Positions 35,449 to 47,500 of a stretch of DNA of 64,000 nt are shown here, one piece after another. Origin of the DNA: Lepas anatifera (lineage: Eukaryota; Arthropoda; Thecostraca; Lepadidae); assembly GCA_034440635.1 (NCBI GenBank), contig JAOTON010000386.1, positions 248,001 through 312,000 of the forward strand. Reading direction: 5' to 3'. The position numbers and the translations under genes are program-made. The notes beneath the pieces were generated by a model, which saw only the letters and a list, made by a program, of their open reading frames with translations, did no database searches and was not told the DNA's origin. The number at the start of each line of letters is the position of its first letter. The first letter of the stretch is position 1.

Positions 35449-36165
35449 CTAACGGTTATAATACCGTGTTATCGTACAGCAGGTCTGTATAATAGGCAGC
35501 CGTCTATCATGGAGCCTGCTCCTAGAGCTCCGGTTGATGTTGGCATCATTGGGTGATGTGAGACGCGTCTCGCGGCGGCAGACAGCCCGGATGTTGTCGG
35601 ACTCTAGGAGCAGGAGATGGTGGTAGTTCGTGGCATGGTCGAGGATTTGAGCTTGGTAAAAACAAGATTTGCATGTCCAGTGATTGCTGAAGGCCAAGGT
35701 GTTAGCTTTTGCTATTGTGTTTCCCTTCCAGCTTTCCCTATGTTGTTTTACTTTTGTTTGGAGTTCCCGCTCCACCTCTCCAATGTAGGTCACGGGCTGG
35801 CGATGCACTGAACGCAGAAATTGCATGCTGTATGTACACTATGCTGGTATTCTGTTCCTTAGGTAAGTGTTGCTTTGCTTTTCTGCAAAGGATACCAGCC
35901 AGGTTATGTTGGGGTCTTCACACCAGCTGTATATCGAGAGAGCTCCACTCATCCGTTTTATTCGAAAAACGAGAACCCTGTGAATAAAACGGAAATACGG
36001 ATTGCAAGTTTCTGCGACTAGATTTTGGCTACAATTATCAATTTCATTATCATGAACACACTTGTAACGATTCTGCTGAATTGAATAAAATCGGAGCACG
36101 CCTTTCGGTATTTCCAGAGCTTGTTTAACAAATTTATTTAGTTCCTTGCAAGCAATTTTTCCCAT
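35449..36165 (-). pseudogene. Penelope-like element remnant (GIY-YIG endonuclease domain)
   Basis: Two minus-strand open stretches in the same frame are separated by one stop at 35836-35838. The downstream part (35449-35826) reads VTYIGEVERELQTKVKQHR, then a histidine region, then ILDHATNYHHLLLLES and a DNI motif. This is the order seen in the C-terminal GIY-YIG nuclease of Penelope-like retroelements. Two of the usual tyrosines appear changed and no RT domain is found upstream (beyond 36165), so it is an old 3' fragment. The upstream 108 residues are not recognisable. A GIY-YIG gene of another origin is possible but less likely. Confidence 0.55.
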
Positions 36166-37689
36166 TTGATTTTTCTCCCACAGGTGCCTGATTCACGAAG
36201 GTCATGCGACAATGTCGCTACCAAATTCTGCGAAACCGTCAACGTTTATCTGTAATGTAAGCTGTCATTGACACTTTCTTCTATTTATATCCACTCCATA
36301 CTTGTGGTGTACCTAAGCATTGCACATATTTACCAGGCTTATCGCTTGCCACTCACAGCTTGCTCGTTACCATTGTGAACATGTATCACGTGACATTCGT
36401 GGCGGTCACTCAGTTGGCATTTAACCAATCGATTGTTGCAGCCAGATATAAATATATATTTTATTTTTTAAATTAGGGCCCAAATGCCCTTTAATTTGAA
36501 CCTTAAAGTGTGCAGAAATTCAATACAGAGAGCTTTGAGTGAAAAGCAATACGTCCATAGTGGTTTCACGGTACGGTATGCAAAGCTGGATCTCAGTTTG
36601 GGACCCATTATAAAGGTGGACACTCCCTGGTGTCACAAAGTGCCTCCATTGACCCGGGATTAGATCAAATGTAAAGATCTTACGTAACCCGGACGTACCC
36701 TGATATGACGATGAGTGGCTGACATAGCCAGTCACTAAAACTTTAGTTTGTTTATGGTGCTTAGAAAGTTGCCAATAACAAGTGCCGGCACGAATCGTTT
36801 GGTTTGTTGTTGTTTGGGGTTTGAGGACGTTTTAACTACGATAGTCGTCTCGTTTCCAGGAAGCTTCAGATAGTAGCTGGTTTCCTAAGATATTTGTTTT
36901 GGTTCATTAGTAGGCTTCTTGCAGATGAAATTTTAGTGTTGTGTTGCTCAGATCTTGCTCAATAATGTGTTCAACAATATATCCGTGGCAATGCCTCTTC
37001 AATCTATCTTCTCTCCTGCCGATATAAGATCATTCAATCCAATTTTTTCTTTATCTCGTAATCGAACAGGTTCTATACAAAATATGAATGCAAACTTTTC
37101 TCTTCTGTCGGATTCAACGTTAGGCTTGGTGTCGTCAAGCGGAGTGATTTATTACCTACCTTATGTAATAGGCCCGCACTTGACCGGCAGATAAGCCTGT
37201 GCCAGACAGAGGCGCTCTCGCTCTGCACTGACAGGTGGGGCTGCTGACTGCGGTGCTCACAGTGCATGGAGCTGGAAAGTGGCATTAACACGCTGCAATA
37301 TATCTCTTTTTCCATGGGCAGGTCGGGGCTCCTTATCCTTAGTTCAATCAAGCCCTTATATAGAAGGTACCGACCAGACCCCGTTCAAGTTGTTTGGCAG
37401 CATTACGTCATCAGGGCTGGACGGGCACAACAGTTACTATGCAGGGCATCGGAGAAATCACACTTTTTCGAAGCCCTAAAAAGTCAATTTTAGAACAGGA
37501 TCAACAAAATTTATCTAGTTGAATAGAACGCTGAAACATTTTTATTTTTGAAGCCATTGGGCGTTTTCCAAAAACTCAAGGGAAGAATATTATTTTTACA
37601 AATTTTCTACAACGTGTCGAAATCAAAGCAACTTCAGCACTAACAGCTGTTTGCAGCAACACTTGAACATGTTTTGATTGGCCGTTGAT
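36166..37689. other. No recognisable gene
   Basis: Short frames without motifs (92 residues or fewer). No terminal repeats found. Confidence 0.4.
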
Positions 37690-39075
37690 TGCTGACGATG
37701 TTGCCATGGCAACTCCGAAGATAATAGATTCGATTGCATTCCTCACGCCTCACTTTTGCGTAAATTAGAACTATACGGTGTGGATATACGGTGGTTCCAG
37801 AGCTACCTGAAAAATCATTTCCAACAAGTAAAAATTCAAAATTCTAGCACAAGAATAGGTTTTGAGCTGTCCCAAGCCCTTCTTAATCCTATTGGCACAT
37901 TTCAGGCTCAGCCTTAGGACCTTGCTGTATAGCATCTATGCGAACGACCTCCCGCTCTTTTCAGAAACTGCAAGTCTGATGATGTATGCTGACGACTGTC
38001 AGTATATATCACGGGTTCCCCAGAGATCTCGGCCAGATGATTTGCAAGATGGAAAACAACTTGAAACTTTTTATCTAGATGGTATGGCAAAAACGGACTA
38101 AAATCAACGCGGCCAAAACACAACTTCTTGTCCTCGGTACCCGGCAAATGGTTAAGCGACTCCCACCTGTTTCCTAAATTTCATGGGCTCGACTCTAAGC
38201 TGTTCTATTACTGCTAAAAATCTAGGCGTCTGGTTTGACCAGAGCATGACATTTGAAACTCACACTGATGACGTGGTGCGGCGCTGTACGGGCTTGCTGT
38301 GCGGACTAAGCCATTGCAAACACAGTCTCCCCAGCCAGCACTGATTACGCTGGTTCAGGGCTTGGTGATGCCCTGATCAGATACTGCCTGACAGTGTACG
38401 GCGCCAGCTGCGCAACCCAGCGTCAGCGGCTTCAAAGAGTGGTAAACCATGCTGCGCGTGTTGTCTCGGGGCGAAGACGACACGATCACATAGTGACGTG
38501 ATTGATAGGCTAGGTTGGCTCACTGTAGATGATATGTACAAATACCACCGTTTGACAGTCTTAAAAAGGTTTTGTTAACCGGTGGCCGAGAGCATTTTAG
38601 AACACCTGACAACTAGGCTGGACATGTATGGCCGAAATACCCGACAAGTGGCATGCTGGTTACGCCAGCGATTCGCACAGAATCCGGCAGACGGAGGTTT
38701 TCATACTCGGCTGTACACATGTGCAACGAACTTCCCCAGGCCATCCGCCAACACGGCCTGGGAAGATTCAGTGCGAGCTGAAAGGCACCTGATTGAGACG
38801 CGGCGACAGAATCGTGGAACAAGGTGAAGTTTAGGGTTTGCTTCAGTGACCACTTTGTATTGTCTTATCGGTATTTTATATTAATGTTTCAGATATTTTA
38901 GATCATTTTCTATCAACCATTTCGACATGTGTGTATGCGTGAATGTTTGACATGCGCGATTGTTTTACATCCTCATCCATTTTATTTTACCCTTTACGAC
39001 TCGAGGCGTAGAATAGCCATGCGGTGTATGGAAACGTCTTACAATGTCCAATAAGATAAATAAATAATAAGCAAC
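37690..39075 (+). pseudogene. CR1/L2-like LINE remnant (RT C-terminal part and 3' tail)
   Basis: Fragments of an RT in several frames appear in order. They are RWFQSYLKNHFQQV, SALGPLLYSIYANDLP, MYADDCQ (the catalytic YADD near 37985), KTQLLVLGTRQ, KNLGVWFDQSMTFETH and a terminal RHLIETRRQNRG-type end near 38825. The 3' UTR ends in AATAAGATAAATAAATAATAA, a usual LINE tail. Many frameshifts and stops show it is dead; the endonuclease and 5' half are absent. The clade is inferred from motif style only. Confidence 0.7.
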
Positions 39076-40059
39076 GTTTGATCTCGTGGGCAAAAGTAAA
39101 CACATTTATCTCGGCTTTTGATAAAAGTGGAAGGATTTGAGTTTGCAGGTTTTATTTTGACGTTAGTATCATTGTTCTCTTACTCCATGCAGGCGTGCAT
39201 GATAAGAAATTTCAGCGAGTTTTCGTAACATCAAGCTTCAGGTATTTGACTCCAATGATCGGGAGTTTTACAGCTTCACCCTTATCGACGCTTATTCTGC
39301 ATTTTTTAGTAAGCAGTCAGATTATCAGCGTGTGGGTGCTGATAATTTGTATTTTACGTGATTTACGTGATGGAAGGTATCCAAATTTGCGATTGAGAAG
39401 CTAGAAATTGTTTCTTTTTCTATTCTGATGCTGATTTATCTGTGCTGGTATGCTTGTCAAAATCATTATCCATGGCTGCATAAATACAACTGGGCTTGAG
39501 TTAATGCATGCCCTTTCAACTAATTATTTAAAGTGTTTTGATACTTTCGTTAGATTCACGTAAAATACGCCGCTCGCATTTGAGACCGAGGCTACTGTTT
39601 AAAGGGTGAAGGAAGTCAATTTTGATTTATGCTATATTGCTGGCAAATTACGCCAAAATTTGGTATATTCCAGCCGATCCTCCCAAAACTTGGTAGGTTC
39701 TCCTAGATTTTGATAGGATTGCTTGGTGACGTCATCAGGGGAGGACTAGGTTTAGTAGGAAACTTGGTTGTACCCGTAGTTAAAGTACCCTGGTGTGCTG
39801 GTACCGACACTTTGCCCGTCCAAAGAATCCACATGTTGACGTCACATATGGACCACAAGTATTTCCATATTCCGGAGTTTTTCTTGCAATCCACAGAACA
39901 AGACAGCACTTATGAACTTTCAGCACGTGGATTTCGAATCAGAGAATTGACATCTCAAAAACGACGTCGAGAATTTCTCAGTCAGCAAATTACCGCTCGC
40001 CACTTAAAGAGCAGCTTAAAAATAGATGACGTGAGAAATAGCGAGTTTCCGCTTGAATT
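39076..40059. other. No recognised gene
   Basis: The best frame is 39710-40090 (+, 126 residues). It lacks motifs and runs into the dispersed repeat that follows, so I do not call it a gene. Confidence 0.4.
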
Positions 40060-40275
40060 TTCTGTATTTTCCTGGTGTAGGCAAGAGTGAACATCTACAC
40101 ATGACAAGACCCCAGCATCCCCATCCCCACCCCGCACAACTAGCTCGTATAGGCAAGAAAAAGGGACTAGGGGAAGAGTGCCCGACGACGGGGAGCGCAT
40201 GCCTTGCAGGTGATCGATCTGACAGAATGTATACGTTCTTCGGCAGTCACCAACAGGACAGACACTCCCCCCACT
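40060..40275 (+). repeat. 210-bp dispersed repeat, copy 1
   Basis: Nearly identical to 60297-60510 (only a few differences over about 205 bp). Both copies start after a pyrimidine stretch and CTGGTGTAGGCAAGAG. Unlike the surrounding repeats, it is hardly diverged. The function is unknown. Confidence 0.8.
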
Positions 40276-40644
40276 GCTCAACCCCTCCCCCAGTCAAAAT
40301 TCCACAAAGCTGTCCCAGCATAATGATTTATCTGCCGAAGTTTCAGCGGGTTTGTTTAGCTTCATCTCGTGGGTATGAACGCGCGGAGGCTTGAACGCTT
40401 GTAAGCTGCTATGCGGAGTGGACATCTCAAAATACTTGATCACGCGAGAGATGGGGGCAGTCCTCGACAGATCGTTCAAAAGTTGTCAAACACACAACCC
40501 TTATGCCACCGATTTTATATGAATTTATATGTGGAGTCACCTGGCTGACACCTATATTGTTTCCAGTGCGGTGATGCAAGCCATCTTATTCCTGGAATAA
40601 TTATCTCACAAGTTTTTGGGCTGTTAAGATGTTCTGGCCTCTCC
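40276..40644. other. No recognisable feature
   Basis: Spacer with nothing identified. Confidence 0.4.
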
Positions 40645-40842
40645 TCGATCCGGAATGTAAAACACTGAGATTTATTTGGGGCCCTTCATCAGAATCGTGG
40701 AGTAATATATATTCTCGTCCTAGTAAGCCGACCTCGAATTGAGCTCATTAGGTCTGCTATACTAGGACTAGAATTATTGATATTTACTCCGGATTTGATA
40801 AGGGCTGCCATATATATCTTCGTTTTTACATTTCGGATTCGA
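40645..40842. repeat. 198-bp imperfect palindrome centred on GAGCTC
   Basis: Arms of about 99 bp are symmetric about 40743/40744. Matching outer ends are CGATCCGGAATGTAA and TTACATTTCGGATTCG. Inner matches include TCGTCCTAGTA and TACTAGGACTAG. It is probably a foldback MITE; the flanks show no clear duplication. Confidence 0.75.
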
Positions 40843-41061
40843 AGCGAATCTTAACAACTCATCATCATGTCTGACTTCAAAACTTATCAAAGTTTTTGGA
40901 GCGCTGAAAAAGAAGCCAAGAACCTTAAGGTGGTCTAAGATAGCCTATATGAAGCCTGTTTTCTCCAAAATCACACGAAAGGAGCATGTGGTATCGTCTA
41001 GCGCTGGCAATAGTCCCGATGCACGTCAGCTTTGATCACCCCTTGACCGAATACTGGAATT

Positions 41062-41302
41062 GATATGCGGATCCAGGAGGAATTGGGGAGAAATATTCCC
41101 TCTGATCGACCCTCGGCTCTCCCTGAAATAGTCACACCATCCTCCTGAACGTCGATGTCGCCTTCTGAAATTCTGCTTTCCACCCACCAAAATTTCGGTG
41201 CCCAATAATAGACTGGCGCCCAGCCTTATATGACGCCGCCCAAAATTGGTGCCCCCGAACATGTGCTCCCCCTCCCGATTGGAAACCCTGGATCCGCCTT
41301 TG
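41062..41302. mobile_element. 241-bp hAT-type MITE
   Basis: The ends GATATGCGGATCCAGG and CCTGGATCCGCCTTTG are inverted. The flanking octamers CTGGAATT (41054-41061) and CTGGAACT (41303-41310) agree at 7 of 8. Three minus-strand frames inside are compositional. Confidence 0.7.
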
Positions 41303-41310
41303 CTGGAACT

Positions 41311-41725
41311 GCCCCCGATTCATATACTGTATGAAAAGCATATATGGGTGATGTCCTTACTTAACCATAAGATAATCTATCTTCCTCTTTGAATTGCACT
41401 TGGATAATAACGTCGACAAACTGTAATACTCACAGAAATAATAACGGTACTGCAGCGTCCTTAGGCTTGAGCTTTGTTGACAAGTCAAGCATCAGCTGTA
41501 TCTTCATTCTTGTCAATGTATCAAACATTTTGCCTGTAAAATGTTGTGGCAGCCTCCAGACAAAGTTTTCGGTATTTTTGTATCACACAATTTCAACGAC
41601 AAAACACACCTTTGTGTTCCGATGGAAGCTTAAGATGGTTTCTTGGAAAATTTGTTTCTGTTCATTCCACCGTGGTTCCATGTATATAGCTCTGTGGTTC
41701 CACCCATAGAGATTTATACATATAC
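41311..41725. other. No recognisable feature
   Basis: AT-rich flank of the second I element; nothing identified. Confidence 0.4.
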
Positions 41726-41738
41726 CAATACATTTATA
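41726..41738. repeat. Target-site duplication of I element B, left
   Basis: CAATACATTTATA precedes the element and is repeated exactly at 48546-48558. Confidence 0.85.
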
Positions 41739-42853
41739 CCCCGCAGGGGACCAATTTTCATCTGCCGGACTTGTTGGTACCCTGCTGACTGGTCCGGCAC
41801 ATGGATAATTGGGTACGGGATGTGACGACACCCGCGACCCCAGTTGGCAGGATGGGTTTCGCCCCTCGCCTTCGGGCGAGAGGCTAAATCGAAACTGCCA
41901 TCCTCATCCTTTCTTGGCCCTCCTAAATTCAAACCCCACCAACTCCTTGTTCCTTTTCCTCTTCTTTCCTTATTTCCTTGTCTCTCCATGCCTTTCCACC
42001 CGTATCCTTTCTGTCCACTCCTAAACACCCTCCTGCCCACTGTCTGCGTTGTCTGGCCCGGCGTGTCTCCGCGGGTGGCGGGGTGTGTGCACTCTTGCTC
42101 GTCTTGAGTGTGGACACCTCGGTCGCGTGCGGCGCGTGTCTGGGCTGGACAGCACAGACCGACCCTCTTCCTTTTCCAACTCATAACTTCCCAGTTACCC
42201 ACATTATCCCAGTATCATGGGCGTCCTTGCACGTGCCTATGATTCCTGGATGGTCTGGGTGCAGTGGGCCTCCGGCTCGTGTGGCTGACGATTGGATCCT
42301 CTAATCGCCGGCCCTGCGAGCCGGGGGCTCGCTTCTCTCGGACCAGCCGGGAATCAGTTGTGACGAGCAGGTGGTAGTCGCCTGCTCCGATGAGCCCGTG
42401 CGAGGGCGCCTGTCTTTTAAGGTGAGCTGCGCACCGACCCGTACTCCGGGATGAAGGAGTCCTGGTAACTGAGCTGAGGTATGCGCTGTGCTGGTTCGTG
42501 TGCCTCTAGCAACACTCTACTTTGGTCTGGATTTCCGCAAGGGCGGGGAACTCTTGAGGGCATCGACAAGAGTAGCAGCATTGTAAAAGTCTGTCGGCCT
42601 TTGGTGGGGCTCGGCTGTCCCTCCCTCCCTTGGTGAGGTCCCGACTTCACCCGGGAGGGAGGGGTGTCCGTGCCCGCCCGGGGTCGTCTAGGCTAGGTGC
42701 AAGGGGGACCGTCGTCGGGGCAGGGGGTTTGGTGAGTCTCTCTCCCTCTGTAACGGCGGCGTCTCCCCTATAGCCAGCCCGTGCGTCGTCTCGCCTCGTA
42801 GCACCCTCGTTTGAAGGGGGTGCACGTGGCTGGCCGAATTAAAATAACCTTCT
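41739..42853 (+). promoter_or_regulatory. 5' UTR (internal promoter region) of I element B
   Basis: Collinear with 6165-7294 and about 95% alike by eye, with small indels. Similarity falls sharply at the ORF1 ATG (42854). It includes a minus-strand open frame at 41714-42202. Confidence 0.65.
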
Positions 42854-44547
42854 ATGGATACTTCACACATCAACCCACCCTCCTACCCTCAGCAAGAGGT
42901 CGGCCCTCTCACCTCTGCTCAGGACCAGCCGAGCGCTGGTCACTCGCGCCTACCAGGCGAGTCTCAATCCAATACACCAGGGACTGAATCTCAAGGCATC
43001 TCCGCTCGCCCCACAGCACCTCCTATGCCCCTAAACCCCGTGTCCTTATGGTGCGGGGAATGGATACCTCCCTTCGGACCCTGTCTCCATTCCAAGAAGG
43101 CAGGCCTTTGACCGCCTTGGCAGTGTGCTGAGATGTGACTGCCTCAGAGATGGTGTCTTGGAAGTCGAGTTTCGACACTCCGGGAAGCGGAACGCGCAAT
43201 GAAGGTAGATGAAATCACTTTTTGAAGAGAGAGAATGGTGTGCTGTCAAAGAAGGTTGTCAAAGTTTCAATAGAACCGCATAGATCTAAGAACTTCGTAA
43301 AAGGTGTAATACGGTGCCCGGAGCTGCGAGGTATCACTGAGGAAGAGATTGTCGATGGCTTATCGGAATCAGGCGTAGTCGAGGACAAGAGACTGAACAT
43401 GAAGAAAGGTCCTGATGTGCTTGAAACGGATTCAGTTGTTCTGACTTTTGATAGAGATGAGTTGCCGGATGCAGTGTACGTTGGCTACGAAAGGGTCCGT
43501 ACCAGGCCCTATGTGCCATTTCCAATGAGATGCTTTAGGTGCCAGCGCTATGGCAACACAACTGCCTCATGCAAGGGTCAAACGACATGCGCTCGTTGCG
43601 GCTCGAAGGAGCATGCAGCCGACGACTGTCAGTCAGAAGTACTGTTCTGTGTGAACTGCGAACACGATCAAACACCTCATGCAACATATGACAGGAAATG
43701 TCCCACACTAGAGCGAGAAAAAGAAATTATGAAACTCAAGGTATCGGGTAAGATGAGCTTCCGCGAAGCAAGGGATGCTTACGAGGCGTCTCACCCCAAG
43801 AAAAGTTACGCCACGGCGACAGCCTCGGGTGCTACCCGAGGTAGCCTCAGGACACCGGAGGAGGTCATCCGGTCCCTCACCATGGTGGATTTCGTCCGCC
43901 TGGCCGGAAGGATGGGACTGGTCATTTCTGGCCGGTCCGCGGCCCCGGAATCCGAGCCGTTGGTGGCACCTCCTCCGGTGCCTTCTCGCGGGGAGCGGGG
44001 CGGCGTGCCGCTCCTGGCCCTGCAGCTCTGTCCCCGGTACCTCCTGGGGCGGGGAGCGTGGGCGGGGATCTGCCTTGGCTCCTAACTCGTAGGCGGCACG
44101 TCCTGCGTCCTCGGCTGGCGGATGGGCCGAGCCCTGCTCCCGCCCGGCCGCCCCCTGCTGTGACTGGGGTGTGGGTCCGGATCGGGTCCCCGATTTGGAC
44201 GTTGTTCCCCGGATGAGCCTGGGGGATGGACTCTGGTTGGGCGCGGCGGTAGACGCTCTCCTGCTGCCCGACGTCGCCCTCACCCTCCGGTGGAGGCACC
44301 CAACAAAGGCCCGCCTTCGGCGGGGCGAGGGGCTAAGACCCCCGTACAGACAGCTGGTACGCAGATCCAGAACCTGCGTGACGCTTTTGAAACTCCTGCA
44401 CCGTCGCGTGGGGGAACGAAGCGACCTGCCTCGTCCCCCAAGACAAGGGAACAGCGGCTTCCCGTGCCCGATCTAGCTCAACGGATCGCGAGCCAAGTTT
44501 TGGGCCTCGAGAAGGCGGTCCAAACAAACCCCAACAGGTGGCTCTAG
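42854..44547 (+). pseudogene. I element B ORF1 (zinc-knuckle protein), several frameshifts
   Basis: The start MDTS matches copy A. The first frame stops at 43111. Coding sense continues in other frames, with the main open stretch at 43222-44085 holding three zinc knuckles, CFRCQRYGNTTASC, CARCGSKEHAADDC and CVNCEHDQTPH. KEIMKLKV and SFREARDAYEASHP follow. The C-terminal part resumes at about 44290 (LRDAFETPAPSRGGTKRPAS, matching the C-terminal part of copy A) and ends at 44547. At least three frame breaks. The role is the same as in copy A. Confidence 0.85.
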
Positions 44548-44596
44548 GCCCTGGAAGTAGTCTGCCCGTTTGTGTATCTTAAACACTTTTTTATAG

Positions 44597-47500
44597 CCTG
44601 CCCTTTTTAACATAGCCTCACACATTCTACAATGGAACTGCCGAGGCCTGCGTGCCAATTTCACTGACTTGCAGAGCATACTATCTGAGCACATGCCTTC
44701 CGTCTTGTGCCTTCAAGAGACAAAACTCGCGCCAGGACTAGGCTTAATATCCAGATTTATCAAAGCTTTCGAAAGGACATCTTCAGTAGTACCATTGCGC
44801 ATGGAAGGGTGATGGTGGCAGTACACCAGTCACTCCCGTGTTACCAAATCCGTTTAACCACAGTTCTACAAGCAGTGGCCGCTAGGGTCGACTTCGGATT
44901 TATTAAGATGTCTGTGTGCTCAATCTATATACCACCCGGTGGTAACGTCGATGTATCTTCATTAAACAACTTAATCGACCAGCTTCCCACACCATTTATG
45001 GTGCTTGGAGATTTCAACGCACATAATCCCGCGTGGGGTGAACCGGCGAGTCACATGGGTGCCGTGGCCGCACAATCGAACGTTTCATTCACAATAATAC
45101 CCTATGCCTTCTTAACACAGGTCGTCCCACACACATCACCCTACCCTCTGGCGTGGTGTCTGCTATTGATCTTTCCATCTGCTCATCTTCCCTTTTCTCT
45201 CGGTTTCAGTGGAATGCATTGGGTGACACCTATGGCAGCGACCACTTCCCAATTCTGATTGGAACAGTCCCTCTGGTCGCGCCGGAAACATTAGCCCCAG
45301 ATGGAACCACCGCCGTGCGGACTGGGCGGGATTCGAGGCCGCGTGCGGCTCGGTTAACCCTGGCTCGCTGGAGGCCTCGGCAACTCAGGCTATACGCAAT
45401 TTTAACGAAATGATTCTCTCCGCTGCGAGAAGTTTTATCCCCATGACTTCAGGACAACCAAAGCGCACGCCCCTGCCGTGGTGGAGTGCCAGTTGCAGGG
45501 CTGCGATTCTAAAAAGAAAGCGGGCTCTTAGAGCTTTTAGCAGGCATTCTACAAGACATAACCTGATTTCTTTTAAGCGTGCAAGAGCAGCTGCACGCCG
45601 CGTAGTTCTAAATGAGAAAAGGAGATGGTGGATGTCTTACGTGAGTACAGTTAACCGTTATACACCCACAACACAAGTATGGTCACGCATTCAGAGCATA
45701 CAAGGAAAACGCAAAAATACCTCACCTGTTCTCGAAATCAATGGACACAAAGTAACCGATCCCAGGGAGGTAACGGAACACTTTGCCGCTGCATTCCACG
45801 ATCGATGTGGAAATACAAATATAGATGTCGACAGCACACGCCTCCGCACCGTGGAAGAGCGAAAGGGCATCGACTTTGGAAGCGATAACTCGGCCTCATA
45901 TAACGCAGCATTTTCATGGCGAGAGTTGAAGGTGGCAATAAAGAGCACAAAACAAGTTTCTCCGGGTTTCGACCGCATTACAAATGAAATGTTGACTCAT
46001 CTGCCTGATATTTCACTTATATCTCTCCTTAGTATATTTAATCTCATTTGGCTTAAGAACGACTTCCCGGAACAGTGGTGTGACGCCATTATTATTCCGA
46101 TTTTGAAGCCGGGAAAGTCCGGGTCTTCCCCGATGACTATCGCCCGATTTCCTCACGTCTTGTCTTTGTAAGCTGATGGAAAAAATGATTAATGTTCGGC
46201 TAATGTGGTACCTTGAAAGTAATGAGCTTCTATGTAATCAGCAATGTGGATTTCGACAGGGGCGAAGTACCCTAGATCACCTTGTTCTGTTGGATGCGGC
46301 GATTCGAGAAGGGCAGGCATCTCGTCAACACACTGTTGCAATCTTTTCGACGTGGAACGCGCATACGATACAACTTGGAGATACAAAATACTAAGTAAAC
46401 TGCACGCCATGGGCATTAGAGGTCACTTAGGCTGGTTTTTGCTGAACTTTCTTAAAGAACGGTACTTCAGGTTCCGTGTAAATTCTTCTTTATCCGATAA
46501 ATACACACAGAGCAATGGAATCCCGCAGGGCAGCGTTTTATCAGTAGCCCTGTTTGCTATTATGATAAATGACATTGTGGACGTTCTTCCTACAACCATA
46601 AAATGTGCCTTATTTGTAGATGATTTCACTATTTGGACAACAACCTCTACTACAAGTGCCGCTGCTAGGCAACTACAGCTTGCGCTCGACCGCCTAGAGC
46701 GCTGGAGTGTCGAGAACGGGCTAAGGTTCTCGTTGCCCAAAACTCAATGTATGCACTTCTGTAACCGCAGGCGTCCATGTGACGATCCAGTTCTTATTCT
46801 CTATGGCCAGCGTGTGGAAGTAGCAGATAGCGTTAGGTTCCTTGGGGTCATTCTTGACCGCCGTATGAGCTATGTCCGTCACTTTCAGGACCTAAGAGAG
46901 AGGTGTTTCAAGTCACTGAATATTCTTAAAATCTTGACGAGAATGAAGTTCGAGCCGACCGTGCAACTCTTCTGATGCTATACAGGTCTCTCATCAGATC
47001 AAAGATCGAGTACGGCTGCGTTGCATATGACTCGGCGTCTGAAACAGCGAAGTGTATGCTGGACACTGTTCATCACCACGCAATCAGAATTATTATCGGA
47101 GCTTTTAGGACCTCACCAGTTAGCAGTATGCTCGTAGACATAAACGAAATGCCTCTAGATCTTCGTCGGAAGATATTGTCCATGCGATATGCCGTGAAAC
47201 TTAAACAACATACAACACATCCTACATATCAGACATTCTTCGGGGACACCCACCTCCGTCTAGTTGAAACTGGGTCGCGTGCTGCGGCTCGCCACCCGGG
47301 AGTCAGAGTTCGTGCCCTATTAGCGGAGGCTTATATTAGTACAGACCTTGTTGAACCATACGACCTGCCTGCTATCAATCCACGGCTGATCTCGAAAGCT
47401 AACACAAACACAGACTTGCTCGAGCGTTGTAGAGACTCGTCTCTTGAAACAATGCGCCAGCTTTTCATGGAACTCTGCTCCAAAATGTTTGAAAGCCATA

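Noticed and set aside
36520..36735. 71-residue minus-strand frame as an upstream part of the Penelope-like remnant
   Set aside because: No RT motif is visible, and its frame and spacing do not connect to 35449-36165.
39710..40090. 126-residue open frame, + strand
   Set aside because: No recognisable motif, runs into the dispersed repeat, and is no longer than other chance frames here.
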